Positions 27,476-36,488 of a stretch of DNA of 64,000 bases are shown here, in pieces. Location of the stretch: assembly GCF_002929535.1 (NCBI RefSeq), contig NZ_PJJO01000060.1, forward strand, positions 310,001 to 374,000, written 5' to 3'. Position 1 is the first letter of the stretch; the number at the start of each line of letters is the position of its first letter. The notes under the pieces were generated by a model that had not been told where the DNA came from, did no database searches, and was given only the letters and a program-made list of their open reading frames with translations. The DNA comes from Cryobacterium sp. Y11 (GTDB taxonomy: Bacteria; Actinomycetota; Actinomycetes; Actinomycetales; Microbacteriaceae). A program made the translations under genes and the position numbers.

Positions 27476-30182
27476 ATGTACGGCACCATAAAACCCATCG
27501 GCCTCCCTGCTAACGACATCGTCGATTCCCTCCACAACGGGAACAGTGTGGTGATCTTCGCCCCGCTCGGCCATGGCAAGAGCGTGCTGTTCGACTCCGT
27601 CGCGCGGGGCCTGCGTGCACTCGGCAGCGAACCGCTCCTCATCGCGACGAATCCCCTACTACATTCCGTTCCGTTCGGTTCCATCACGTCACAGCTCACA
27701 TTTGCCGAATCATCGGCCGAGGGCGAGCTCACCACGGCGCTTCTTCTTCGCTACGCCCAGGATCGGAGCGGGCACGGTCGACCGGTCATCCTGGTCGACG
27801 ACGCTCATTTTCTCGACGCCCCGGCCATGGACAGCCTCTCCCAGCTCGCGACCGCGCAGGCGGTCGTGCTGCTACTCACAAGCGACCTGGTGCCGCCGGT
27901 CGACACGACCGACACGACCGACACCAATGCATCCACCATTCATCTGCTCGACGAACTATGGATCAGGGGCGGCGCTCAGCGCATCGACCTCGAACCGCTC
28001 ACTGCGCTGCAATCCGGCCAACTCCTGCGCGAATTCGCGCCCCACGCCCAGTTCGATCGGGTCGCCCTGGCGCTGCTGCACTCCCGCAGCGGCGGATCCC
28101 GCCTGTTGCTGCGTGAACTCACCAGTGAAACCGTGCGCCAACAGACACTGCCCAGAGACCACGACTGCACAGCATTCGCCCTGTACGCGCCGTCACAGCG
28201 TATTCTTGACCTTCTCTCGCACCAGCTGCGGAGCCTGCACCCCAGCCAACTGGTCTCGCTCGCCCTGATCGGGGGCCTGAACGGTATTTCTACCGGGCGC
28301 GCAGCCATGATCTGTGACGCCGCCGACCTGCGCGACCTGATTCGACGCGGGTATCTGTTTCCCAGCACCGCGCGCTCCGGAGTGTTGCAGACGGGTCCGC
28401 TGCTCTCCGAGGCCGCGCTGGCCATCTGCGATGCCGCGCAGTTGCACACGCAGCGGGCTCTGATCGTGTCGATTCTGCTGACCGATCGCACCCACGGCTT
28501 CACCACCACCCCGGCCGAGTGCACGATGATTGCCGACAGTTGGACGGCATCCGTTGGCCTGGCACCCGGCGTTATCGCCACGTGGGGCAGCAGCGCCGTG
28601 GCCGACGTGTTGCTCGTGGCTGCCCGGCGCAGTCGTCGATTGGGCCTGACCGAGAAGGCTCTGCAGTACTCCGCGCTCTCGCTGCGCATCGAACCCGGGC
28701 TGAAGACAACGATCGAGTACTCGCGTGCGCTGGCCGGCGACGAGCGCTATCTGGCAGCGCTACACGTGCTGCACCGCGCCGAAAAACTGCTTGAGAACCC
28801 GACCGACGGCGTCAAACTCGTGCGTTGGCAGGTCTCGCTGGCCACGTTCACGACCATGACAGCGGATGATTTCACCGCGTTGCGCAAACAGATCGCCGGC
28901 TGGTTTCCCGGCGATGTACTCATGAACGGCGAGGTTGATTTCATCCGCCTCACCCAATCGATGCAAAACCTGGACTGGGCCCGCGTTGCGATTGACGGCG
29001 AGGCCATCGCCCAGAACTCGGATTACGACCTGATCACCCGCATTTGAGCCGCCTGTATGAGCGGCATCGGCCATGCCCATGACGGTCGCACCATGCAGGG
29101 TCTCGCCCTGTTCGACCTCGCGACCACCCTCAATCGGCGCTACCTGGCCCTGCGTGACGCCGATATCTATTCCGGTGAGGGCCTCGCCCTGGAGATCTTC
29201 TACAGCAGCGCCGCCGTGCGCTGCATGAGTGGGATCGGGGTGCAGATCGTCGCCGACGAACTCGACGAGTGAATCAGCCGATCCATCAACAACCACGACC
29301 GCGGCAACCTCGGCTTTCTCGGCTTCGTCGCGGCCCAACTGTCGCAATTTCGGGGTGACGAGACCGGCACCGAAGCAGACCTTCGCACCGCAGATGCATA
29401 TTTCGCGCGCTCGGACCCTCGGGCCTGGCGTCCCTATATTCAGGGCCTGCACGCCAGTTCACTTGCCCGCCTCGGTCTGATAGATGAAGCGCGCGCCGAG
29501 ATGGCCAAGGTAGGCATCGTGAACACCGGTGCTGCCGCCTTTTACCGTTTCGAAATTCACCGAACCAACCTTGAGATTTTGATCACCTCTGGCAGCACGG
29601 ATGACGCCCGTCTCCTGGCGACGAGGTTGTCCGCATCGGCCGACATTCCCACTCCCGTGATGCGCGCCTGGCTGCTGGATATTCTGGTGCGGCTCGGCGA
29701 CCCAGCGGTCGACATTGTGCGCATTCTCGATCGCGCGGTCGCAACCACCGACGCGCCCATCATCGAGGCCCTCGCCCGGCGCACCCGAGCGGCCACCGCC
29801 CACGATGCTGCCGCACTCGACGACGCTGCTAAACACCTGGCCAACCTCGGCGCCTACGGCAGTGCTATGATCGCGAGCACAGAGGCTGCGGCCCTACACG
29901 AGTTGCAGGGCGCGATCGGCGCCGCCGATCTCAGCAGATTGCGGGCCGATGGTTTCTCGCTGGCCAGTCGCCAGCTGCCGATAACCGTGCCGGCGGCGCT
30001 CCTGATCGAGCCGATCGTGCTGACCGAGCGGGAGAAGGAGGTCACCGCGCTCGCCACGCAGGGCCTGAGTAACCGGGACATCGCCAAGAGCCTTTTTCTC
30101 TCGGTGCGCACGGTTGAGTCCCATCTCTATCAGGCGCGGGTCAAGACCGGGCAGAACCCGCGAGGACCTCGCAATCGAATAA
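27476..30182 (+). pseudogene. LuxR-family LAL (MalT-like) ATP-binding regulator, disrupted
   Basis: This is one continuous reading frame of about 900 codons with three lesions. The N-terminus has a P-loop (FAPLGHGKSVLFDSV) and Walker B (VILVDDAHFLDA) of a STAND/LAL ATPase, then helical repeats. In-frame TGA codons interrupt at 29045-29047 and 29270-29272, while homology-like coding continues in the same frame across both. The C-terminal LuxR helix-turn-helix is intact (LTEREKEVTALATQGLSNRD then RTVESHLYQAR), but a +1 shift near 30157-30160 replaces a normal ending (REDLAIE, stop at 30180-30182). It diverges from the decaying SipW locus, which it probably controlled. Confidence 0.85.
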
Positions 30183-30283
30183 GCGGGAGCGCACAATCAA
30201 CATTTACAAGCCCTGGTGCATTTCCCGCTCAGGCGGTGGGTATCAAGGTCGGCACCGAGCCGGCCGAAGCCCGAACGCGGCGG

Positions 30284-30312
30284 GTGAGTGGATGCCGGCG
30301 GCATCCACTCAC
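30284..30312. terminator. bidirectional terminator
   Basis: A perfect 13-bp stem (GTGAGTGGATGCC and its complement) with a 3-base loop lies between the convergent LAL pseudogene and the GNAT-AAA gene. Confidence 0.8.
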
Positions 30313-30327
30313 GGTCAGATCACGCGC

Positions 30328-31614
30328 CTAGAGCCGGGCGAGACTTTCGATGTCTTCGAGGAACTCGGCGGCAACCTCGGCGGAGACGGTCATGCGGGTT
30401 TCGGAGATGGCGGTGACATAGTCATCGGTGCTCGGACCGTTGATCGCCGGCCCGTCACTCGCTGAGTACAGCGCCTTTTCGAGTGCGTGCTGGGAGGCTC
30501 GATGCGCGGCGTACTCGACGTCGGCTGGCGAGAATCCGTCGCTCTTTTCGACGAGAACGGCCAGGTCGACCGCATCGGACACAGCCTCGGGAATATAGCG
30601 CTCCCAGATGGCCTGGCGAGCGGCGACATCGGGCAGCCCGATCGGTACAACGTAATCGAAGCGGCCGTGACGGAGAAACGCGGAGTCAAGCGCGCGAATG
30701 AAGTTGGTCGCACAAACTAGCAGACGCCCCGGTTGTTCCCGGAAAGCCGGAATGATCTTGAGCAGCTCGTTAGTCACGCCCTGCATGGCCGACGGCGGTT
30801 CCCCCTGGCGCTGCGCGGCGATCTCCTCGACCTCGTCAATGAAGACGACCGCGTGTTCGAGCTCGGAGATCTTCAAAAAGGTCTCGCGCAGGGCACCGGC
30901 GAGGCCCTGCGGGTCGGCCGCGAGACGCGACGGGAAGACCTCGATGAATGACCATTCCAGGCGCGAGGCAATTGCCTTGGCGAAGGTGGTCTTTCCGGTG
31001 CCGGGAGGGCCGAACAGCACGACCGCCTTGGGTGGTGACACGCCGTACTGTTCGGCGAGGTCTGGCTTGGCCAGGGGCATGACCAGCCGGCGTTCGAGTA
31101 ATTCCTTCTCGCGCACCATGCCGCCGACCTTCTGCCACAGGTCGCGGGGCAGCACGCGCCCGCCCAGCTCGCTCAGGAGCTTGAGTTCCTCCCGTTGCAC
31201 GGGAATGTGTCGCTCGAAGTAGCGCAGGTTCTTCTTCATCTCGAAGCCGCGGTTGAGAAACGCGTCAACCTTGGTCTCGGATTCAGGCATGAGCGCCGAC
31301 AACTTGGTCATGCCGTGTGGGGCCATGCGCGCTTCGAGCGCCGCGAGCAACGCCGTGCCGATGCCCTGACTTTGCCAGCTTTCAGCGGTGGCGAGAAAGA
31401 CAATCCAGCCTTGCGCGTGCGCGGCCCGGCCGACGGCGGCACCGACTACTTCCTCACCGTGCACGGCAACGACGGCGTGATCCTTCTGGCAGGAAGCCAG
31501 CACCTCTGAGAGGCCGTAGACCGGCTCCGTGTCGGACGCTTTGATCTCTTCCCACAAGCGCAAAATGCCATCCAGGTCATCGGAGTGAAAATCGCGCAGT
31601 CGCCAGCCAGTCAT
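30328..31614 (-). CDS. GNAT acetyltransferase - AAA+ ATPase fusion protein
   Basis: The 428-residue protein joins two enzymes. Residues ~1-136 form a GNAT domain with acetyl-CoA loop SWQSQGIGTALL (residues 79-90) and the C-terminal FLNRGFEMKKNLRYFER. Residues ~165-428 form a VPS4/FtsH-class AAA+ module: Walker A GPPGTGKTT (202-210), Walker B VVFIDE (256-261), sensor 1 CATN, arginine-finger region SAFLRHGRFDYVVPIGLP, and a lid. I chose ATG at 31614 (TGWRLRDF); upstream residues are not GNAT-like. A remodelling or assembly ATPase regulated by or coupled to acetylation is inferred. Confidence 0.85.
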   Translation of the reverse strand: MTGWRLRDFHSDDLDGILRLWEEIKASDTEPVYGLSEVLASCQKDHAVVAVHGEEVVGAAVGRAAHAQGWIVFLATAESWQSQGIGTALLAALEARMAPHGMTKLSALMPESETKVDAFLNRGFEMKKNLRYFERHIPVQREELKLLSELGGRVLPRDLWQKVGGMVREKELLERRLVMPLAKPDLAEQYGVSPPKAVVLFGPPGTGKTTFAKAIASRLEWSFIEVFPSRLAADPQGLAGALRETFLKISELEHAVVFIDEVEEIAAQRQGEPPSAMQGVTNELLKIIPAFREQPGRLLVCATNFIRALDSAFLRHGRFDYVVPIGLPDVAARQAIWERYIPEAVSDAVDLAVLVEKSDGFSPADVEYAAHRASQHALEKALYSASDGPAINGPSTDDYVTAISETRMTVSAEVAAEFLEDIESLARL

Positions 31615-31710
31615 CGTGAACCTCGTATCTGTGGGGGTGTGCTGCCACACTATTGCACCCGCTCTCCCGTGCCTGCCCAGGCGAGGTACCCGCCACCGCT
31701 GCCCACGGAG

Positions 31711-31953
31711 CTACTGCGTTGCGACCGGGCAGTTTATTTGCGTGCGTGCGCCACTGCGGTCGACGTCGTGCTGGTCCATCGGCTGCGCACAGACGGGGCA
31801 GTTTCGAGCTGGCGCAGGCACAGGGGGCAGCAGATCTGACCCGCTGAGTCCGACCGGAGGCGGCCCCAGAATGGGAAATAGTCGAGCATTCAGCCAAGCC
31901 GTCAGTCCACCAAGTCCCTTGATTCGCGGACGGGAGCCCTTACCGTGTGTCAT
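31711..31953 (-). CDS. small conserved protein with CPVC zinc-finger-like motif
   Basis: The 80-residue protein begins MTHGKGSRPRIKGLGGLTAW, continues LNARLFPILGPPPVGL, and carries CPVCAQPMDQHDVDR with a second Cys near the end (INCPVAT). The CPVC plus His/Cys arrangement suggests a single zinc knuckle. The pattern resembles small conserved proteins of Microbacteriaceae; I know no function. It diverges from the MarR gene across 55 bases and probably shares its operator. Confidence 0.65.
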   Translation of the reverse strand: MTHGKGSRPRIKGLGGLTAWLNARLFPILGPPPVGLSGSDLLPPVPAPARNCPVCAQPMDQHDVDRSGARTQINCPVATQ

Positions 31954-31958
31954 AACTG

Positions 31959-31970
31959 TTAGTGTACTAA
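31959..31970. promoter_or_regulatory. palindrome in MarR divergent intergenic region
   Basis: TTAGTGTACTAA is a 5-2-5 inverted repeat in the 55-base gap between the MarR gene and the CPVC protein gene. It is AT-rich and of MarR-box type, making it the likely autoregulatory operator. Confidence 0.55.
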
Positions 31971-32008
31971 TTAAAGGCTCGGAAAACAATCGGCCAGAAC
32001 GGAAGGCC

Positions 32009-32449
32009 ATGACACTGCCCACGCTTGAGAACCCCCTCCTCCTCGACAACCAGGTCTGCTTCGCCCTCGCGATCGCCTCGCGCAACGTGATCGCCCTCTA
32101 CCGGCCCATTCTCGAGCCACTCGGCCTCACGCATCCGCAATATCTAGTCATGCTGGCACTCTGGGAAGAAAGCCCGCGCACACTGAAGGGCCTCGCTCAG
32201 ACCCTCTGCCTCGAGCCAGCCACCCTCTCGCCCCTGCTCAAACGGCTGGAAACGACCGGTTACGTGCGCCGCCAGCGCCGACTGGCCGACGAACGCACTC
32301 TCGACATCACCCTGACCACACACGGCACAGCCCTGCGCACGGTGGCCGAAACCATTCCGTCCCGGGTCGTCGCAGCTCTCAATCTTCCGCTCGATGATCT
32401 GGCTGTGCTGCGCGATGCGCTGCATCGGGTGATCGCCGCGACCTCCTGA
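32009..32449 (+). CDS. MarR/OhrR-family transcriptional regulator
   Basis: The 146-residue winged-helix repressor has recognition-helix sequence LCLEPATLSPLLKRLETTGY and wing RRQRRLADERTLDITLT. A Cys near residue 15 (LLLDNQVCFALAIASR) matches the redox-active Cys of OhrR, which senses organic hydroperoxides. No ohr peroxidase gene lies beside it. The ATG follows GGAAGG. Confidence 0.85.
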   Translation: MTLPTLENPLLLDNQVCFALAIASRNVIALYRPILEPLGLTHPQYLVMLALWEESPRTLKGLAQTLCLEPATLSPLLKRLETTGYVRRQRRLADERTLDITLTTHGTALRTVAETIPSRVVAALNLPLDDLAVLRDALHRVIAATS

Positions 32450-32459
32450 CCCGCGCACG

Positions 32460-32492
32460 GGGGCCGGCATCTGTCGAGCGGATGCCGGCCCC
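32460..32492. terminator. bidirectional terminator
   Basis: A perfect 12-bp GC-rich stem (GGGGCCGGCATC with GATGCCGGCCCC) and 9-base loop separate the convergent MarR gene and ald pseudogene. Confidence 0.8.
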
Positions 32493-32501
32493 GCTTATGG
32501 C

Positions 32502-32919
32502 TCAGGCGATCGCGTCGGCGACCGTGAGCAGCTTCGCGTTGAACGCGGACGCAACGTGCTCGTTGATAACAATGCTCCCGTCGTGAACATTTCGCCCCTT
32601 GGCGAGGGCGGCGTCTTCTGCGACAGCCTTCTTCCAGCCCGTCTGGACCAGCGCGATGACGTGGGGCAGGGTCGTGTTGGTCAGCGCACGGGTCGACGTG
32701 GCCGGCACCGCACCGGGCATATTGGCGACGCAGCAGTAGACACTGTCGTGCACGGCGAAGATGGGCGCGTCATGTGTCGTCGCGTGCGAACCCGCAACAC
32801 AGCCGCCCTGGTCGATCGCGACGTCCACCAGTACGGAGCCCGGCTTCATTGACACCGGCCGGCGTAATCGCCACCCGGTTCTCGTTGTTCTAAATTTCAG
32901 CAGGAATGCCGACTAACAC
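32502..32919 (-). pseudogene. ald: alanine dehydrogenase, deleted and nonsense-mutated
   Basis: The start GTG at 32917-32919 behind GGAG gives LVGIPAEI, then an in-frame TAG (32890-32892) where Ald has Lys, then NNENRVAITPAGVN. From there the sequence jumps, after a deletion of about 250 codons and a frame change, to the C-terminal NAD-domain part MKPGSVLVDVAIDQGG followed by normal C-terminal sequence (SVYCCVANMPGAVPATST). Catalytic and most NAD-binding residues are gone. The divergent Lrp-family gene 149 bases away is intact and was probably its regulator (AldR). Confidence 0.92.
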
Positions 32920-33068
32920 GTTCGCTCCGTTTCGGCCTGCCAGCGCCGAATGCATCGGCAGCAATGAAAGCAACACTGTTATTGATTCGTTTGAGGTTGG
33001 TAAAATCCGTAGAATCTGCCACACTTCAAGAATATTCCACGAAATATGCGGTAACGAGGAGAAGCTAG

Positions 33069-33554
33069 ATGTCAGAAACGAAGAGGATTCGGGTGGTCGA
33101 AACTCTCGATGAGGTCGACCACATCCTGGTCGCCGCACTACAAGCGGACTCGCGCACCACCAACAGCCGCCTGGCCGCGGCTGCCGGCATCGCCGAGTCC
33201 ACCTGCGTGTCCCGAGTACGCTCGCTGGTCAGCCGTGGAATCATCACTCGATTCACGACGGTGGTCGATCCCAAGGCGATCGGTCTCGGCCTACAGGCCC
33301 TGATCAGCGTCAGTATTCGGGCCGGCGCCCGCACTCATATTCCAGCCTTTCGCGATTCCATTCGGGTCATGCCGCGGGTCGTGCAGTTGTTCTTTCTCGG
33401 CGGGTCAGAGGACTTCATCATTCACCTCTCGGCCCGCGACACCGACGACGTGCGCGATTTCGTACTCGACAACCTCTCGGCCAACCCCGCCGTCGCTTCA
33501 ACCCGCACGAGCATGGTGTTCGAGCACTTCTACAACGGCGTAGCGCCCGAGTAG
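33069..33554 (+). CDS. Lrp/AsnC-family transcriptional regulator
   Basis: The 161-residue protein has an N-terminal helix-turn-helix (LAAAAGIAESTCVSRVRSLV) and a C-terminal RAM/SAM ligand domain (FLGGSEDFIIHLSARDTDDV). It diverges from the ald pseudogene, the position of AldR, an alanine-responsive activator of ald in mycobacteria. Its target next door is now dead. It also sits 9 bases upstream of the LysE exporter gene and may still control that. Confidence 0.88.
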   Translation: MSETKRIRVVETLDEVDHILVAALQADSRTTNSRLAAAAGIAESTCVSRVRSLVSRGIITRFTTVVDPKAIGLGLQALISVSIRAGARTHIPAFRDSIRVMPRVVQLFFLGGSEDFIIHLSARDTDDVRDFVLDNLSANPAVASTRTSMVFEHFYNGVAPE

Positions 33555-33563
33555 CCCCCTGAA

Positions 33564-34190
33564 ATGACCCTCGCCGATACCCTCCTGCCCGCCCTCTTCG
33601 GCTTTGGCACCGGACTCGCCCTCATCATCGCGATCGGCGCCCAGAACGCGTACATTCTGCGGCTCGGAATCGAGGGCAAGAACCGCACGGTTCTCGCGTC
33701 GGTGCTGATCTGCTCGGCCTCCGACGCCGTGCTCATCTTCGCCGGAATCGTTGGAATCGGCGCCCTGATTCAGGCAGCCCCGGTCGTGTTGGTCGTCGTG
33801 CAGGTGCTCGGCGTTGGTTTTCTCCTGAGCTACGGCGTGTTCGCTGCCGTGCGTGCGTTTCGCCCCGGCGTGCTCGTCGCCGCGGCCACCACCCAGATCA
33901 GCACCAGGGCCGCCGTCGCAACAACCCTGGCGCTCACCTGGCTCAACCCGCACGTCTACCTCGACACCCTGATCTTTCTCGGCTCGGTGGCCAATCACCA
34001 GGGGGCGAACGAACGCTGGTGGTGGGGCGCTGGCGCGATCACGGCGAGCTTCGTCTGGTTCTTCGCCCTCGGTTTCGGGAGCCGGATGCTGCGGCCCCTG
34101 TTCGCCAAGCGCTCCTCCTGGCGGGTGCTTGATGGCTTCATCGCCGTGGTCATGATCGCCCTCGGCGTGCGGATGGCTGTCGGGGTCTAA
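33564..34190 (+). CDS. LysE/ArgO-family amino-acid exporter
   Basis: The 208-residue protein has about six membrane segments and the LysE hallmark GAQNAYILRLGIEGKNR after the first segment, plus ALTWLNPHVYLDTLIFLG in the middle. The family exports basic amino acids. It follows the Lrp gene closely and is probably co-transcribed, which fits amino-acid-responsive control. Confidence 0.9.
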   Translation: MTLADTLLPALFGFGTGLALIIAIGAQNAYILRLGIEGKNRTVLASVLICSASDAVLIFAGIVGIGALIQAAPVVLVVVQVLGVGFLLSYGVFAAVRAFRPGVLVAAATTQISTRAAVATTLALTWLNPHVYLDTLIFLGSVANHQGANERWWWGAGAITASFVWFFALGFGSRMLRPLFAKRSSWRVLDGFIAVVMIALGVRMAVGV

Positions 34191-34312
34191 CGACTCAGTG
34201 ACGGCACCTCGGGCAGGAACACGCCAAAACCGCGCCACATTTCGGTGTCGGATGCGATCTGCTCACACAAGCTCTCCACCAGATCGTCGGGCAGTGAGTA
34301 GTCGAGGCAATG
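34187..34312 (-). pseudogene. C-terminal fragment of an unidentified gene
   Basis: An open minus-strand frame reads HCLDYSLPDDLVESLCEQIA then SDTEMWRGFGVFLPEVPSLS before a TAG. It looks like genuine protein-coding sequence without a start or N-terminal part. I cannot name the family. Confidence 0.4.
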
Positions 34313-34329
34313 TGGTGTCGGTTAGACGC

Positions 34330-34659
34330 TCAGCCGATGCTCGCCACGATCACGGCGATCTGCGCGACTGGCGGGTTGCCGCTCTGCAGCAGGTGCGCTG
34401 CGATGGCATCGTGCACGCGAGAGCAGACGTCGCCGGAGCGCTCGGTCGCACCGATACCGATCTTGGCCGTGATCCGCACCCCGTCGGCACGCTGCTCAAT
34501 GAGCACCGTCGGCATTGTGTGCGCGCGCTGTGTCACCGCGCCGAGGGCAGCATTCACTGCCGTGGCTACGATCGGCCCGGCCGGGTACACCGCGCACACC
34601 CCCGACACCCGGCGCACCACTGCCGCGAGCTGGTCGGTCGCGGGCACTACGGCGGTCAT
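34330..34659 (-). CDS. short Asp23/Gls24-like protein
   Basis: The 109-residue protein has the beta-rich Asp23 core (GVCAVYPAGPIVATAVNAAL, VLIEQRADGVRITAKIGIG). It overlaps the upstream gene on the same strand by four bases and belongs to the envelope-stress cluster led by the ECF sigma gene. Confidence 0.65.
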   Translation of the reverse strand: MTAVVPATDQLAAVVRRVSGVCAVYPAGPIVATAVNAALGAVTQRAHTMPTVLIEQRADGVRITAKIGIGATERSGDVCSRVHDAIAAHLLQSGNPPVAQIAVIVASIG

Positions 34660-35306
34660 CGGTTCTGCTCGTCAGGAACGGATGCTTTCGGTGCGACATA
34701 CAAATCGCTCACCGTGATATCGATGGCCGCCACGACCAGTTCGGTGTAGCGACCCAGCGCGGAATGCATCGCTTGCCGCAATCGCTCGGCCAGCATCGGA
34801 ATATTCTCGCCGGAGAATATAGTCGCGTCGACCACAATCGTGATCGGATTTGCGGGGACGCTGACGTCCCCGACGAGCACGCACCGCCCCACCAGAATGT
34901 TCTCCAGCCGGTCGCCGGCTTCCCGGAGAATGCCGCGCACGGCGCCCTCTGTAATAACCAGTCGTGCGGTCGGAGACGGGTGGGCCAGCGGAATCTCCCG
35001 GCCGGCGCGCGCCTCCAGGCTGATGTTGTCGAGAATGGACGCGATCCAGTTGTCATCCCGGAGTGATTCCCGTTTGAGATCTAGTTCAAGCAGCGAGGCC
35101 TGAACTCGGCGCAGTCGCTCGAGACCGCGCAGGGCGATCTCGCAGTCGGGCGAATCATCGATGCTCTTCTCGGCCGGAACCCGACCGCGGTCGAGATAGT
35201 CGCTGAGTTGCTCAAGGGTGTGGCCGTTCAGCCCGGCCTGTTCCCGCTCGGTGTCGTCAAGGTCGAACGCGACAAATCGCTGGTCGGCCGGCGTGAGTTC
35301 TGTCAT
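34656..35306 (-). CDS. Asp23/sigma-cluster protein with N-terminal helical domain
   Basis: The 216-residue protein has an acidic helical N-terminus (TPADQRFVAFDLDDTEREQA) reminiscent of an anti-sigma interaction region. The C-terminal half is Asp23-like (RLVITEGAVRGILREAGDRL and SVPANPITIVVDATIFSGEN). It overlaps the ECF sigma gene, so it is a good candidate for the cognate sigma-factor modulator, but no ZAS zinc motif is visible. Confidence 0.6.
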   Translation of the reverse strand: MTELTPADQRFVAFDLDDTEREQAGLNGHTLEQLSDYLDRGRVPAEKSIDDSPDCEIALRGLERLRRVQASLLELDLKRESLRDDNWIASILDNISLEARAGREIPLAHPSPTARLVITEGAVRGILREAGDRLENILVGRCVLVGDVSVPANPITIVVDATIFSGENIPMLAERLRQAMHSALGRYTELVVAAIDITVSDLYVAPKASVPDEQNR

Positions 35307-35881
35307 CGCCAGTCCTCCATCTCGCGCAGCAGGGTTTTGCGGGCCCGGGCGAGGAGTCCGCGAACAGTGGATGCCGGCAGGTTCAGCTCGTCGGCAATCT
35401 CACCGTAGCTGTAGTCGGCGAGTTCGCGCAGGGTCCAACACCGCCGCTGTTCCTCCGGCAGGGCGGCAAGCACATGAGCGAGCGCCTCGGTCTGAGACAG
35501 GGTCTCGGCCAGAACGTGAGGTGCGTGACTCTCCGGCGCCGGGGCATCCGTGTCGTCGATGTTGACGTGCAGGCGGCGAGCGCGCAGTCGATCAATGCTC
35601 CGGCGGCCAACGATGCGCATCAGCCAACTCTTCACGGCACGACCATCCGCGAGCGTGCCGAGTTGCTGCCAGGCCGTGATGAACGACTCCTGCACCACGT
35701 CGTCGGTCTCGTCGTTCGAGCCGAGAATCCGGGTCGCGTACACGCGCATGAGCGGACCGTAACGTCGAACCAGCACCTCGAAGGCACGCAGGTCACCGTC
35801 CGCGGCCCGGTCGGCGAGCATCTGATCGGTAGCCGTATCCAGCGGCGAAGCGATCTGCTCACCCACCCTGCCGAGCATCAT
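35303..35881 (-). CDS. ECF RNA polymerase sigma factor
   Basis: The 192-residue sigma-70 family protein has region 2 (RRYGPLMRVYATRILGSNDE then TDDVVQESFITAWQQL) and region 4 (LPEEQRRCWTLRELADYSYG then EIADELNLPASTVRGLLARA). The second ATG (35878) is an equally good start. It heads a minus-strand operon with Asp23-like genes and diverges by 127 bases from the plus-strand Asp23 operon, which it probably transcribes. Confidence 0.92.
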   Translation of the reverse strand: MMLGRVGEQIASPLDTATDQMLADRAADGDLRAFEVLVRRYGPLMRVYATRILGSNDETDDVVQESFITAWQQLGTLADGRAVKSWLMRIVGRRSIDRLRARRLHVNIDDTDAPAPESHAPHVLAETLSQTEALAHVLAALPEEQRRCWTLRELADYSYGEIADELNLPASTVRGLLARARKTLLREMEDWR

Positions 35882-36008
35882 CCCTCCTCAGTCGAACGGT
35901 TCAGAAATATTTCTCATCTTCGCGTGACGAATATGCCACAGGTTTCGTCCTACAGGTAACAATCCGCTTTCGGCCTGAACAGATGGCCCAACCTGAAGGA
36001 GCTAGCTC

Positions 36009-36488
36009 ATGGACCTCATCGACGCCAATGGCACCGGATCTGCAACCACGTCCCCGAACGACCGCCTACCCGTCGGCACTGCTCTGGCTGGCGAGCCGCT
36101 GACCGGCACCGGAAAGACCGTGATCAATGACGGCGTCGTGGCCAAGGTTGCCGGCATTGCCGCGCGCGAGGTCACCGGCGTGCACGCCCTCGGCGGCGGC
36201 GCGGCCCGCGCGCTCGGCGCCATTCGCGACGCCATGAACAACACCGACGTGAGCCAGGGCATTTCGGTCGAGGTCGGCGAAACGCAGGTTGCCGTCGACG
36301 TGACGATTGTCGCCGAGTACCCGGTGCAGCTGCAGCAGGTGGCCGACGACATCCGCTCGAGTGTCATTCAGGCCATTGAAGACCTGGTGGGACTCGAGGT
36401 TACCGAAGTCAACGTGACCATAGTCGACATTCACTTGCCCAGCGACGACCCCGCCGACGCTGAACCGAGCAAAGCCGCACTCCGGTGA
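36009..36488 (+). CDS. Asp23/Gls24 family envelope stress protein
   Basis: The 159-residue protein carries the full Asp23 core: GKTVINDGVVAKVAGIAARE, EVTGVHALGGGAARALGAIR, then GISVEVGETQVAVDVTIVAE. In Staphylococcus Asp23 coats the membrane through AmaP and protects the envelope; an AmaP gene is four genes downstream. Start ATG behind GAAGGAG. Confidence 0.92.
   Translation: MDLIDANGTGSATTSPNDRLPVGTALAGEPLTGTGKTVINDGVVAKVAGIAAREVTGVHALGGGAARALGAIRDAMNNTDVSQGISVEVGETQVAVDVTIVAEYPVQLQQVADDIRSSVIQAIEDLVGLEVTEVNVTIVDIHLPSDDPADAEPSKAALR

Noticed and set aside
29045-29272. Selenocysteine or other TGA recoding in the LAL gene
   Set aside because: No SECIS-like structure was seen after the TGA codons, and the same gene also carries a 3' frameshift, so decay is simpler.
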